From contig JACJZN010000008.1 of the NCBI GenBank assembly GCA_020635565.1, positions 186,001-250,000 of the forward strand: DNA of 64,000 nt, read 5' to 3'. This document shows, piece by piece, positions 7,476 to 15,595 of the stretch; positions within the stretch are counted from its first letter, which is position 1, and each line of letters opens with the position of its first letter. The stretch comes from Flavobacteriales bacterium (lineage in GTDB: Bacteria; Bacteroidota; Bacteroidia; Flavobacteriales_D; Parvicellaceae). The notes under the pieces are model-generated. The model was not told the DNA's origin and did no database searches. It saw only the letters and a list, made by a program, of their open reading frames with translations. A program made the position numbers and the translations under genes.

Positions 7476-10052
7476 TTGAGGTTATTTAGAAAATATAGTC
7501 CCCTTCACTTTTTTCACATATTCGCTTTATCTGGACTGTTGTTGTCGTGTTCACAGACTAAGTATGTCCCAGAAGGTAGCTATCTGCTTTCAGAAAATGA
7601 GATTATAATTAAGAATGATAGTACAGTGTCCTTTTCCTTACTGAACAAAACAGGAGTTACTGTTGATGAATTAGATGCTGTGGTGAAGCAGCAGCCTAAT
7701 AGAAAGATCATTATCGGGAAATTTCACCTTTGGCTTTATAACCGATCTAATCAGGAGAAAATCGACAAGAAAATTGTTAAAAAACAGGCAAAGGCGGATA
7801 GAAAAAATGAAAAGATCAAAAGGAAGAATGAGAAGAAACAAGAGAAGGATCCCGATTATGTTCCTAAGTCATTTGTAGAAAGGAAACTGGCTTTTGGTGA
7901 AAATCTCAGAAACGCTGGTGAAGCCCCGGTTATTCTTGATTCAATGAAGATTAACAAGACAGCTAAACAGATGAATCTCTACCTGGTAAAGAAAGGGTAT
8001 TTCGATGCCGTAGTTAAAGATTCTGTTGTGCTGATGGATCAGCTTCTGGATAAAAATGGAGATCAGATCAAGGTGTCTAAAAAGAATAGACAAAAGGCTA
8101 AAGTGGTTTATACTGTGATACCGAATGAACCATATACGATCAAGAGCTACAAAAGAGTAATAGCGGATGAAAAAATTGTAGAAGTTCTTAAGCCTTTGAA
8201 AGTAGACAGTGTTATCACCGCAGGTCAAAATTTTAACACGGATCGCTTGGAAAAGGAGCGAACCAGAATTACAAAGTATTTACTTGAAAATGGGTTCTAC
8301 TTTTTTAATAAGGAATTTATTTTTTTCAAGGTAGACACAACCCTGGGTGATCGAAAGGTGGATGTTAAAATGGGGATCCAGAATTTCAAGTATAAGGATA
8401 TGGTGAATGATACGATGAAGGATAAGCCTCATCAGAAATTTATCATCAAGGAAATTCGGATTTATCCAGATTTTCATCCAAAGGATGATGAGAGTACAAA
8501 TTACGCAACATTGACGGTTAACGATATTGACTTTTATCACAAATACAAAATGAAGATCCGTCCTCAGTTATTGGCAAGTACTGTCCTTTTCAAAGAGGGT
8601 GAATTATATAAAAAATCATTGGTTGATGCGACTTATAAGAAGTTCATGGCACTAGGCAATTACCGAGCAGTAAACATCAAGTTTATAGAGAATGAAGAGG
8701 AAGGTACCCTTATTGCACTGATCAGATTGGAACCAAGCAAAGCACAGACATTTACAGCAGCAACGGATGGCACCCATACCAATGGATTGTTCGGAGTAGA
8801 AGGAAGTATGACCTATACACATAGTAATGTTTTTGGAGGAGCCGAAAAACTGCAGATATCTTTAGCTGGAGGGATTGAGATGCAGCGGTTGTTAACAGGT
8901 GAAGACACAACAAGTACCACTTCTGAAGTGTCTGGGGTAGAAGAGATCGCAAATACTTTTAATACATTGGAGTTTGGGCCTAAGGTTTCGCTGCAGATCC
9001 ATAGATTACTTTTTGTTCAAAATCCATTGGAGAAAATCTTACGTAAGAAGTTATCAAATCCAAATACTGAGTTTTCTGCTTCGCTTAATTATCAACGTAG
9101 ACCCGATTTTAAAAGAAGTATTGAGGAATTTAGTTTTGGTTGGGTTTATCACGAGTCAGCTCCTTTTACTTGGCGGGTAAGTCCATTGATTATTTCAGCT
9201 GTAGCTATTGATAAGTCTACTGCTTTTCAAAATATTATAGATGAGTTAAATGACAGATTTCTTGCTGCCAGTTATCAAGATCACATTATTGCCGGTGGAA
9301 AAATTTCATTCGTATACAATGGTCAGACTGATAAAAAAGTTAAGAATACTTTCTATATTCAGTCCACGTTCGAGTCAGCAGGTAATTTACTTAGGGCAAG
9401 TTATGATTTGGCAGGGATTCCGTATGCAAATGATAGTTTACAGAGTTATAATCTATTGAATATTCGATTTGCGCAGTTTGTAAAGTTATCCTTGGATCTA
9501 AGGTATTATTTCCCGCTATCCAAGAAAAGTAAGATTGTGTATCGCGTTGCAGGTGGAATAGGTAAACCTTTGAGTAACTTAAAAGAGGCATTGCCTTTTG
9601 AAAAGAGTTTTTTTGCCGGAGGTTCAAACGGAATACGAGCATGGAAAGCGAGAACGCTTGGGCCAGGTAGTTATTCAGATAGTGAGTTGAGATATGATAA
9701 AATCGGGGATATTCATATGGAGGGAAATGTGGAGGCTAGATTTCCTTTAATGAGTTGGATCGAAGGTGCGTTATTCGTTGATGCTGGCAACATATGGTTG
9801 TTGAACGAAGATTCCTTAAGAACTGGTGGACTGTTCGATAAAAAGGAATTTTTATCTGAGATAGCATTTGGAGGTGGTTTTGGATTGCGCTTTGATCTTG
9901 ATTTCTTCGTAATCCGTTTGGATGTAGCTGCTCCAATTAAGAATCCAGGTTTACCAACAGGCAAAAGATGGATCTGGGAGGCGGGCTGGTCTGATGAGAG
10001 AAAGCCATACTATCGTCCTCAATTTAATTTGGGAATAGGATATCCATTCTGA
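7476..10052 (+). CDS. tamL: TamL-type outer membrane lipoprotein, BamA/TamA (Omp85) family
   Basis: An 858-residue Omp85-family protein. The N-terminus has a signal peptide ending in a lipobox (LLLSC, Cys at about residue 25), the feature that separates the Bacteroidota TamL lipoprotein from TamA. POTRA-like segments span about 100-420, with an unusually Lys-rich stretch near 100-125. The C-terminal 16-strand barrel ends in Phe, and GGSNGIRAWKARTLGPG (about 715) is the conserved barrel signature. TamL works with inner-membrane TamB in outer-membrane protein or lipid transfer; tamB is not in this window. The start is TTG at 7476: a stop lies upstream in frame at 7455 and no ATG occurs before the signal peptide. 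Confidence 0.85.
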   Translation: MRLFRKYSPLHFFHIFALSGLLLSCSQTKYVPEGSYLLSENEIIIKNDSTVSFSLLNKTGVTVDELDAVVKQQPNRKIIIGKFHLWLYNRSNQEKIDKKIVKKQAKADRKNEKIKRKNEKKQEKDPDYVPKSFVERKLAFGENLRNAGEAPVILDSMKINKTAKQMNLYLVKKGYFDAVVKDSVVLMDQLLDKNGDQIKVSKKNRQKAKVVYTVIPNEPYTIKSYKRVIADEKIVEVLKPLKVDSVITAGQNFNTDRLEKERTRITKYLLENGFYFFNKEFIFFKVDTTLGDRKVDVKMGIQNFKYKDMVNDTMKDKPHQKFIIKEIRIYPDFHPKDDESTNYATLTVNDIDFYHKYKMKIRPQLLASTVLFKEGELYKKSLVDATYKKFMALGNYRAVNIKFIENEEEGTLIALIRLEPSKAQTFTAATDGTHTNGLFGVEGSMTYTHSNVFGGAEKLQISLAGGIEMQRLLTGEDTTSTTSEVSGVEEIANTFNTLEFGPKVSLQIHRLLFVQNPLEKILRKKLSNPNTEFSASLNYQRRPDFKRSIEEFSFGWVYHESAPFTWRVSPLIISAVAIDKSTAFQNIIDELNDRFLAASYQDHIIAGGKISFVYNGQTDKKVKNTFYIQSTFESAGNLLRASYDLAGIPYANDSLQSYNLLNIRFAQFVKLSLDLRYYFPLSKKSKIVYRVAGGIGKPLSNLKEALPFEKSFFAGGSNGIRAWKARTLGPGSYSDSELRYDKIGDIHMEGNVEARFPLMSWIEGALFVDAGNIWLLNEDSLRTGGLFDKKEFLSEIAFGGGFGLRFDLDFFVIRLDVAAPIKNPGLPTGKRWIWEAGWSDERKPYYRPQFNLGIGYPF

Positions 10053-10091
10053 TTTTATGGAATATTAATCGGTAATGAACCTATCTTCAAA

Positions 10092-10727
10092 ATGATTACT
10101 ATGAAGATAGAATTTCCATGTCCGGTTGCTTTGGATGAAATGAGTCCCATTGAAAATGGTAGTTTCTGCACACATTGTTCGAGAGAAGTAATTAATACTG
10201 ATGGAATGAGTACAGAAGAGGTAAAAAAGCTCGCAAGAAACAATTCTGGACTTTGTGTTTCATCATCATCTAGTCAAGTATTAGATCTTAGCTACTCAAT
10301 CAGGAAATTTGCACTGAGTGTGTTGATCATTTTTGGAAGTTCTCTTTTCAAGTTCGCAGATGCTCAGCTCAAAAAAGAAATTGATTCTGTTCAAAATGAA
10401 TTAACTCAAGAAGTAAGCATTGGAAGAATTCAAGTTATTTTGGTTGATCAGCATGGAGATGTTATTGAAACACGAGGCGAGGTGCAAATAGAATTGCCCA
10501 ATGGGAAATTATTAAATCCAGAAAGAACAGAAGATCATACCTTTTGGGTAGAGATGCCTGCATATGTTAAGAATAAAACGATTGTCATTACAGCAGAGTA
10601 TATGGGTAGAAGAAAAACAAGAACACTTGTTGTTTCTGGTCTTGGTGAAGCAATTGCAGAGGAGATTTCTTTCAAAGTAAAAAAAAGTGAAATTTACTTT
10701 AGGACTTGGGGTTGTCCGTCCTTTTAA
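10092..10727 (+). CDS. Cys4-motif protein with internal signal-like helix, paralogue 1
   Basis: This is the first of three tandem paralogues. The N-terminal 60 residues hold FPCP, then FCTHC and a fourth Cys (C10, C26, C29, C55), a spacing that suggests a small zinc-binding module. A hydrophobic segment (about 70-88) ending in ADAQ looks like a signal peptide core with a cleavage site, but it lies after the Cys module. The rest (about 92-211) is beta-rich and probably outside the inner membrane. Similar N-terminal modules occur in other Bacteroidota proteins, with unknown function. The ATG at 10101 gives the best alignment with the paralogues, so either 10092 or 10101 may be the start. The gene is 39 bases after tamL. 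Confidence 0.72.
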   Translation: MITMKIEFPCPVALDEMSPIENGSFCTHCSREVINTDGMSTEEVKKLARNNSGLCVSSSSSQVLDLSYSIRKFALSVLIIFGSSLFKFADAQLKKEIDSVQNELTQEVSIGRIQVILVDQHGDVIETRGEVQIELPNGKLLNPERTEDHTFWVEMPAYVKNKTIVITAEYMGRRKTRTLVVSGLGEAIAEEISFKVKKSEIYFRTWGCPSF

Positions 10728-10737
10728 ATAGAATGTT

Positions 10738-11352
10738 ATGATCAATTTTCCGTGTCCAAAGTCCTTATTGTCAATGAAGCCAATTAATGGAGGTTATTAT
10801 TGTGATTTTTGTAAAAAAGAAGTGTTGGACCTTACTCATTTGACAGAAAATGATCTACTTAGATGGAGATCTGAAAATTCTAAGAGTTGTGTGGTGATAA
10901 ATGAATCAAAATCTTCTCCTAACAAATTTCCGTTATCTCATTTTGTGCTAGCGTTACTTTTGGTAGGCGGAAGTGCCATGTTTAAATTTGCAAATGCACA
11001 GTTGAAAGATAGTATTGAGAATGTGAAGGTGGAAATTTCAGCACCAATTGAGCCATCTTTAGGAATTTTAACTGTACATTTAAAGAACCAAGTAGATAAG
11101 CCTACCTGGGGAAATGTTTGGGTGCAATTACCTAATGGAAAGGAATTGGAGCTTTATGAGGGTGAGAAAGGAACCTATTTTGTAGAGATACCTGCATATT
11201 GTAAGGGAAAAGAATTAGTTGTTTACGCAGAACATTTGAAAAAGAAAAAACATTTGACAACAACCATGTTTCAGCTAAGCGAAGAATTGGAAGTTACCTT
11301 TGTTTTTAAGTCAAGTAAGAATTATGTTAGAAGAGTAAGAGGAAGTTTTTAA
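10738..11352 (+). CDS. Cys4-motif protein with internal signal-like helix, paralogue 2
   Basis: This is the second of the tandem set, 204 residues, starting 10 bases after paralogue 1. Cysteines are at 6, 22, 25 and 51 (C-x15-C-x2-C-x25-C). A hydrophobic helix at about 66-84 ends in ANAQ. The C-terminal domain contains WVQLPNGKELELYEG and EIPAYCKGKELVVYAEHLKKKKH, which is nearly shared with paralogue 3. It is clearly closer to paralogue 3 than to paralogue 1. The beta-rich tail resembles a small immunoglobulin-like or carboxypeptidase-regulatory fold by pattern only. Function unknown. Confidence 0.75.
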   Translation: MINFPCPKSLLSMKPINGGYYCDFCKKEVLDLTHLTENDLLRWRSENSKSCVVINESKSSPNKFPLSHFVLALLLVGGSAMFKFANAQLKDSIENVKVEISAPIEPSLGILTVHLKNQVDKPTWGNVWVQLPNGKELELYEGEKGTYFVEIPAYCKGKELVVYAEHLKKKKHLTTTMFQLSEELEVTFVFKSSKNYVRRVRGSF

Positions 11353-11356
11353 GATT

Positions 11357-11971
11357 ATGATTCAGTTTCCATGTCCAAAATCGATCACCTCAATGTCCCC
11401 TGTCGAAGGAGGTTTTCATTGCAATTATTGTGATAGCAAAGTATATGATCTAAGTCATTTGTCTGAAAGTGAACTTGCCAATTGGAAAACGCTAAATGGA
11501 AGTAAATGTATAATTTTAAATGAACCCACTTCAAGTGGGGCAGGTAACCCTCTTTCTGTTTTTGCATTGGCACTTCTAATAGTGGCGGGATCCTCATTTT
11601 TTAATTTTGCCGATGCTCAAGTAGAATCGGAACTAAAGAATTTGGATGTTCAAGTAGCTGCTCCTCAGGATTCATCACTTGGGATTTTGCAAGTTCATCT
11701 GATTAATCAACATCAGGATTCCATTTGGGGAAAGGTTTGGGTCAAACTGCCTAATGGTAAAGAACTAGAGTTGTATGAAGCTGAACAAGGGAAATATTTT
11801 GTTGAAATTCCGGCATACTGCAAGGGGAAAGAAATAGTAGTTTTTGCAGAACACTTAAAAAAGAAAAAGCATACTACGACCGTAATGCATCAGTTAGGAG
11901 AGGATTTGGAGGTTACCTTTACATTCAAATCGAAATATAGAAGAAAGGATATGATTGTTGGTTATTTTTAA
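11357..11971 (+). CDS. Cys4-motif protein with internal signal-like helix, paralogue 3
   Basis: This is the third of the set, 204 residues, starting 4 bases after paralogue 2. It has the same cysteine positions (6, 22, 25, 51), a hydrophobic segment at about 65-85 ending ADAQ, and a C-terminal domain with KVWVKLPNGKELELYEA and CKGKEIVVFAEHLKKKKH. The tight spacing shows one operon. Its stop codon directly abuts the stop of the convergent gene at 11972, with no terminator between them. Function unknown; a membrane-anchored or exported protein carrying a cytoplasmic metal-binding module is the simplest reading. Confidence 0.75.
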   Translation: MIQFPCPKSITSMSPVEGGFHCNYCDSKVYDLSHLSESELANWKTLNGSKCIILNEPTSSGAGNPLSVFALALLIVAGSSFFNFADAQVESELKNLDVQVAAPQDSSLGILQVHLINQHQDSIWGKVWVKLPNGKELELYEAEQGKYFVEIPAYCKGKEIVVFAEHLKKKKHTTTVMHQLGEDLEVTFTFKSKYRRKDMIVGYF

Positions 11972-12328
11972 CTATACCAGAGCTGCTGCAATTACATATT
12001 TCCAAACATCAATTTTTAAGTCTTCTTTTCGTTCTATCCATTCTATGAATTGGTTTCTGGTTATTTCAAGAACATCTTCTTTACTAAGGAAATAACTTGA
12101 AGGTGGTTCAAACCTTCCTTTCAATGGCGTATATGATTTTAATTTTTCTTGAACTTTAGCTATGACTAATCTTTTAGCTTCGTCTGTCAGATGCTCCTGT
12201 GAAATATCTCTATTTTGAATTTCAAATTCAGCATATTCTATAAATTTGGGTACATAATTTTCTCTGTTTTCCAAGATCTCAATGAGCTCTAGATCCGACT
12301 TTGCTGCTATTTTCTTTTCAAAAGTCAT
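11972..12328 (-). CDS. Unknown 118-residue protein
   Basis: I do not recognise this protein. It has no signal peptide. The N-terminal half is helical and charged (SDLELIEILENRENYVP, then KFIEYAEFEIQNR), a pattern seen at the start of several short Bacteroidota proteins of unknown role. The C-terminus ends in a hydrophobic stretch (VWKYVIAAALV) that may be amphipathic. It starts one base after the stop of the gene at 12330-12914, so the two are surely cotranscribed. Confidence 0.65.
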   Translation of the reverse strand: MTFEKKIAAKSDLELIEILENRENYVPKFIEYAEFEIQNRDISQEHLTDEAKRLVIAKVQEKLKSYTPLKGRFEPPSSYFLSKEDVLEITRNQFIEWIERKEDLKIDVWKYVIAAALV

Positions 12329-12329
12329 T

Positions 12330-12914
12330 TCAGTTATTTTTTCCCTCTATTGATTTTATGAACTGTTCTGCATGATATTCTGGCCACATGTCATCTGCTA
12401 TTTTCCATTTGTTTTCGAACGTTTTTGCAGCTTCTATAACAAAATACCTTTTTTCAGAGCCAGCTAATACTTCAACAAGAATTTCAGTGCTTAAGGTTCC
12501 ATATATTTCCTTTTGCCTTACATAGCATCTTAAGAAAGTTATTTCATCCCAAGAAGGACTCGGTTTATCCACAAGCTGTCTGAGTCTGTATCTAATTTCT
12601 CCAAAATCTTCTATTACATTCACTGCTTGAACCGCACTCTCATTCGGGTGATTATAATTTTCTTTTTCTATGCGTTTCTGGATGCCCATTTCTGATATTC
12701 CAAGACTTCTCCAGGCCTCTTCCATATCTTTTTGTGTAATAGCCAAACTAATCACATACTTAATGTCGAGATTCTTTATACCGTTAAATACTTCTTCTCC
12801 TAGTTTTTCTGGTGTGGAAAGGAAATTAGTGTCAATTGTTGAATTGCCTGTATCTTTTTGAGAATACGTTGTAAAAGTCAATAATGCAAATAAAATTACT
12901 ACAGTTACCTTCAT
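12330..12914 (-). CDS. Unknown exported protein, 194 residues
   Basis: The N-terminus is a signal peptide (about residues 1-18, hydrophobic core VVILFALLTFTTYS). No lipobox is seen, so a periplasmic or surface location is likely. The mature part is mixed helical/strand with SLAITQKDMEEAW near the middle and a C-terminal strand pattern (YFVIEAAKTFENKWKIADDMW) like NTF2-fold or DUF4878-like secreted proteins; this is weak. It is the first gene of a two-gene operon and is divergent from sufA across 116 bases. Confidence 0.65.
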   Translation of the reverse strand: MKVTVVILFALLTFTTYSQKDTGNSTIDTNFLSTPEKLGEEVFNGIKNLDIKYVISLAITQKDMEEAWRSLGISEMGIQKRIEKENYNHPNESAVQAVNVIEDFGEIRYRLRQLVDKPSPSWDEITFLRCYVRQKEIYGTLSTEILVEVLAGSEKRYFVIEAAKTFENKWKIADDMWPEYHAEQFIKSIEGKNN

Positions 12915-12967
12915 AATTAAGATGTTTCTATAAATATACCCAATCCTTAAAATTAATTATCCTATGA

Positions 12968-12998
12968 TTTGCACAATACCCTTTTTGTGGTATTTTTG
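12968..12998 (+). promoter_or_regulatory. Promoter of the suf operon
   Basis: TTTG at 12968-12971 is followed after 19 bases by TATTTTTG at 12991-12998. This is a complete match to the Bacteroidota consensus (TTTG, 19-21 bases, TAnnTTTG). Transcription would start near 13004, giving a leader of about 27 bases before sufA. Confidence 0.8.
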
Positions 12999-13030
12999 CG
13001 GTCTATTTAGATTTATTTTAAATAAGAATT

Positions 13031-13354
13031 ATGATCAACGTATCGGATAGTGCAAAGAAGAAAGCCATTCAATTGATGGAAGAGGACGGAAAACCTGGTT
13101 ATTTTATCAGAGTGGGAGTTAAAGGAGGAGGGTGTTCCGGATTGATGTATGATCTTACCTTTGATAATGAGGTCAAAGATGATGACAAAGAATTAGAAAG
13201 CAATGGGATCAAAGTAGTAGTGGACAAAAAAAGCTATCTATATCTCGTTGGAACAACGCTAGACTACTCCGGAGGATTAAATGGTAAAGGATTCATTTTT
13301 GTGAACCCTAACGCAAACAGAACATGTGGTTGTGGTGAAAGTTTCTCACTATGA
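13031..13354 (+). CDS. sufA: A-type iron-sulfur carrier, SufA/IscA/HesB family
   Basis: This 107-residue A-type carrier passes Fe-S clusters to target proteins. The three conserved cysteines are present in GGGCSG (about residue 36) and the C-terminal CGCGESF. Length and fold pattern are normal. It heads the suf operon behind a full consensus promoter, and its stop overlaps the sufB ATG by four bases (ATGA), which supports translational coupling. The family has close paralogues (IscA, ErpA); the operon context decides for SufA. Confidence 0.9.
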   Translation: MINVSDSAKKKAIQLMEEDGKPGYFIRVGVKGGGCSGLMYDLTFDNEVKDDDKELESNGIKVVVDKKSYLYLVGTTLDYSGGLNGKGFIFVNPNANRTCGCGESFSL

Positions 13355-14817
13355 CGCAGAAAAAAGAGAGTATGAAATATACTGAGGAGCATTTAAAAGA
13401 GGAGCTAAAGGATAAAGAATATGAATTTGGATTTACTACCGAAATTGAGTCTGAGAAGGCTCCTAACGGTATCAATGAAGAGATCATTCGCTTTATTTCT
13501 GGTAAAAAGAACGAACCTGAATGGTTGCTTGAATATCGTCTGAATGCTCTTAAAGTTTGGCAGGAGATGGTTGAGCCTGAGTGGGTACATGTGAAGTATC
13601 AGAAACCGGACTTTCAGGGTATATCCTATTATGCTGCTCCTAAGAAGAAAAAGGAATTAAAGAGTCTGGATGAGGTAGATCCTGAGATTCGTAAAACGAT
13701 GGATCGATTAGGTATTTCCCTAGAAGAACAGAAGAAGTTGACTGGAGTAGCAGTTGATTTTGTGATGGATTCAGTTTCTGTTGCTACCTCGTTTAAAGAG
13801 AAACTAGGTGAGCTGGGGATAATCTTTATGTCATTTTCCGAAGCTGTTCAAAAGCATCCGGATCTAGTGAAAAAATATTTGGGAACAGTCGTTCCTACCT
13901 CGGATAATTTCTATGCGGCTTTGAACTCAGCTGTTTTCTCAGATGGTTCATTCTGCTATATTCCTAAAGGTGTAAGATGTCCGATGGAACTAAGTACTTA
14001 TTTTAGAATTAATGAATCAGGAACTGGTCAGTTCGAAAGAACTCTGGTAGTTGCAGATGAAGGGAGCTACGTAAGTTACCTGGAAGGATGTACTGCGCCT
14101 CAGAGAGATGAGAATCAGTTGCATGCTGCAGTAGTTGAGTTGATCGCATTGGACAATGCGGAGATCAAGTATTCCACTGTGCAAAATTGGTATCCTGGTG
14201 ATAAGGATGGAAAAGGTGGGGTATTCAACTTTGTTACTAAAAGAGGTCTTTGTGAAACGAATGCAAAAATTTCCTGGACACAGGTTGAGACAGGGTCAGC
14301 AGTTACATGGAAATATCCATCTTGTGTACTGAAGGGAGATAATTCAATAGGAGAGTTTTATTCAGTCGCAGTGACAAATAACTATCAGCAAGCAGATACA
14401 GGTACAAAGATGATTCACATTGGTAAGAACACCAAGAGTACCGTAATATCTAAAGGAATAAGTGCTGGCTTTAGTCAAAATTCCTATAGAGGTTTAGTGA
14501 AGATTGGAAAAGGAGCTACGAATGCTAGAAACTTTTCGCAATGTGATTCTTTGTTGATGACAGATAGATGTGGAGCACATACTTTTCCTTATATCGAATG
14601 TGAGAACAGTACTGCACAATTGGAGCATGAAGCTACAACCAGCAAGATTGGTGAAGATCAGATCTTCTATTGTCTACAAAGAGGAATTAGTGAGGAGAAA
14701 GCGATCAGCTTGATCGTAAACGGTTATGCAAAGGAAGTATTGAACAAACTACCCATGGAATTTGCTGTAGAGGCACAGAAATTATTAGAAATCAGTTTAG
14801 AGAACTCAGTAGGTTAG
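13351..14817 (+). CDS. sufB: Fe-S cluster scaffold SufB
   Basis: A 488-residue component of the SufBC2D scaffold complex, which builds Fe-S clusters in the cytoplasm. The C-terminal right-handed beta-helix and the family segments YIPKGVRCPMELSTYFRIN, YLEGCTAP and SVGLISRGIS-like HEATTSKIGEDQIFY are visible. The Cys of ECENSTAQLEHEA is near the conserved cluster/sulfur-accepting region. Its length matches SufB rather than SufD. It overlaps sufA by 4 bases and precedes sufC by 15 bases. Confidence 0.95.
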   Translation: MTQKKESMKYTEEHLKEELKDKEYEFGFTTEIESEKAPNGINEEIIRFISGKKNEPEWLLEYRLNALKVWQEMVEPEWVHVKYQKPDFQGISYYAAPKKKKELKSLDEVDPEIRKTMDRLGISLEEQKKLTGVAVDFVMDSVSVATSFKEKLGELGIIFMSFSEAVQKHPDLVKKYLGTVVPTSDNFYAALNSAVFSDGSFCYIPKGVRCPMELSTYFRINESGTGQFERTLVVADEGSYVSYLEGCTAPQRDENQLHAAVVELIALDNAEIKYSTVQNWYPGDKDGKGGVFNFVTKRGLCETNAKISWTQVETGSAVTWKYPSCVLKGDNSIGEFYSVAVTNNYQQADTGTKMIHIGKNTKSTVISKGISAGFSQNSYRGLVKIGKGATNARNFSQCDSLLMTDRCGAHTFPYIECENSTAQLEHEATTSKIGEDQIFYCLQRGISEEKAISLIVNGYAKEVLNKLPMEFAVEAQKLLEISLENSVG

Positions 14818-14832
14818 TGAGTAATTAAAGTT

Positions 14833-15594
14833 ATGGGAGAACAGATTATTAAGATTGAAGGCTTAAAGGCTGAGATTGACGGAAAGGAAATCCTAAAAGG
14901 GATTAACTTAACAGTAAACACAGGAGAGATCCACGCAATCATGGGGCCTAATGGTTCTGGAAAGAGTACATTATCATCTGTATTGGCAGGAAGAGAAGAG
15001 TATGAGGTAACTGGAGGTTCTGTTGATTATCTAGGGAAGGATTTGCTGGAACTTGATCCAGAAGAAAGATCATGGGAAGGTTTGTTTCTTGCTTTTCAGT
15101 ATCCCGTGGAGATTCCTGGTGTATCTAATATCAATTTCTTGAAGACTGCATTAGCTGAGAAAGCAAAGTATCAAGGAAGAGAAGCAATGCCAGCAAAGGA
15201 ATTTCTAGCTTTGGTTAAAGAGAAATCAGCCTTGGTAGAGCTTAGCGATAAATTGAAGAATCGTTCAGTGAATGAAGGTTTCTCGGGAGGAGAGAAGAAA
15301 AGAAATGAGATCTTTCAAATGGCGATGCTTGAGCCAAGACTATCAATATTGGATGAAACGGATTCTGGTTTAGATATTGATGCTTTGAGAATTGTGGCAA
15401 ATGGAGTGAATACGCTTAAAACCGAAAATAATGCTACGATCGTAATTACCCATTACCAAAGGTTGCTGGATTATATTGTTCCTGATTTTGTTCATGTACT
15501 CTATGATGGACGGATTATCAGGACAGGGGATAAAAATCTAGCTCTGGAACTTGAGGAAAGAGGATATGATTGGTTAATCAAGGAATTTGCATAA
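14833..15594 (+). CDS. sufC: Fe-S assembly ATPase SufC
   Basis: A 253-residue ABC-type ATPase that drives conformational change in SufBC2D. Walker A GPNGSGKS is at about 38-45, the ABC signature is SGGEKKRNE, Walker B is LSILDETDSGLD, and the H-loop lies in VITHYQR. No membrane domain is associated, as expected for SufC. It ends one base before the sufD ATG. Confidence 0.95.
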   Translation: MGEQIIKIEGLKAEIDGKEILKGINLTVNTGEIHAIMGPNGSGKSTLSSVLAGREEYEVTGGSVDYLGKDLLELDPEERSWEGLFLAFQYPVEIPGVSNINFLKTALAEKAKYQGREAMPAKEFLALVKEKSALVELSDKLKNRSVNEGFSGGEKKRNEIFQMAMLEPRLSILDETDSGLDIDALRIVANGVNTLKTENNATIVITHYQRLLDYIVPDFVHVLYDGRIIRTGDKNLALELEERGYDWLIKEFA

Positions 15595-15595
15595 A

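Noticed and set aside
10092..11971. Tandem copies considered as an assembly duplication
   Set aside because: The three genes differ at many nucleotide and amino-acid positions, with different gaps, so they are old paralogues.
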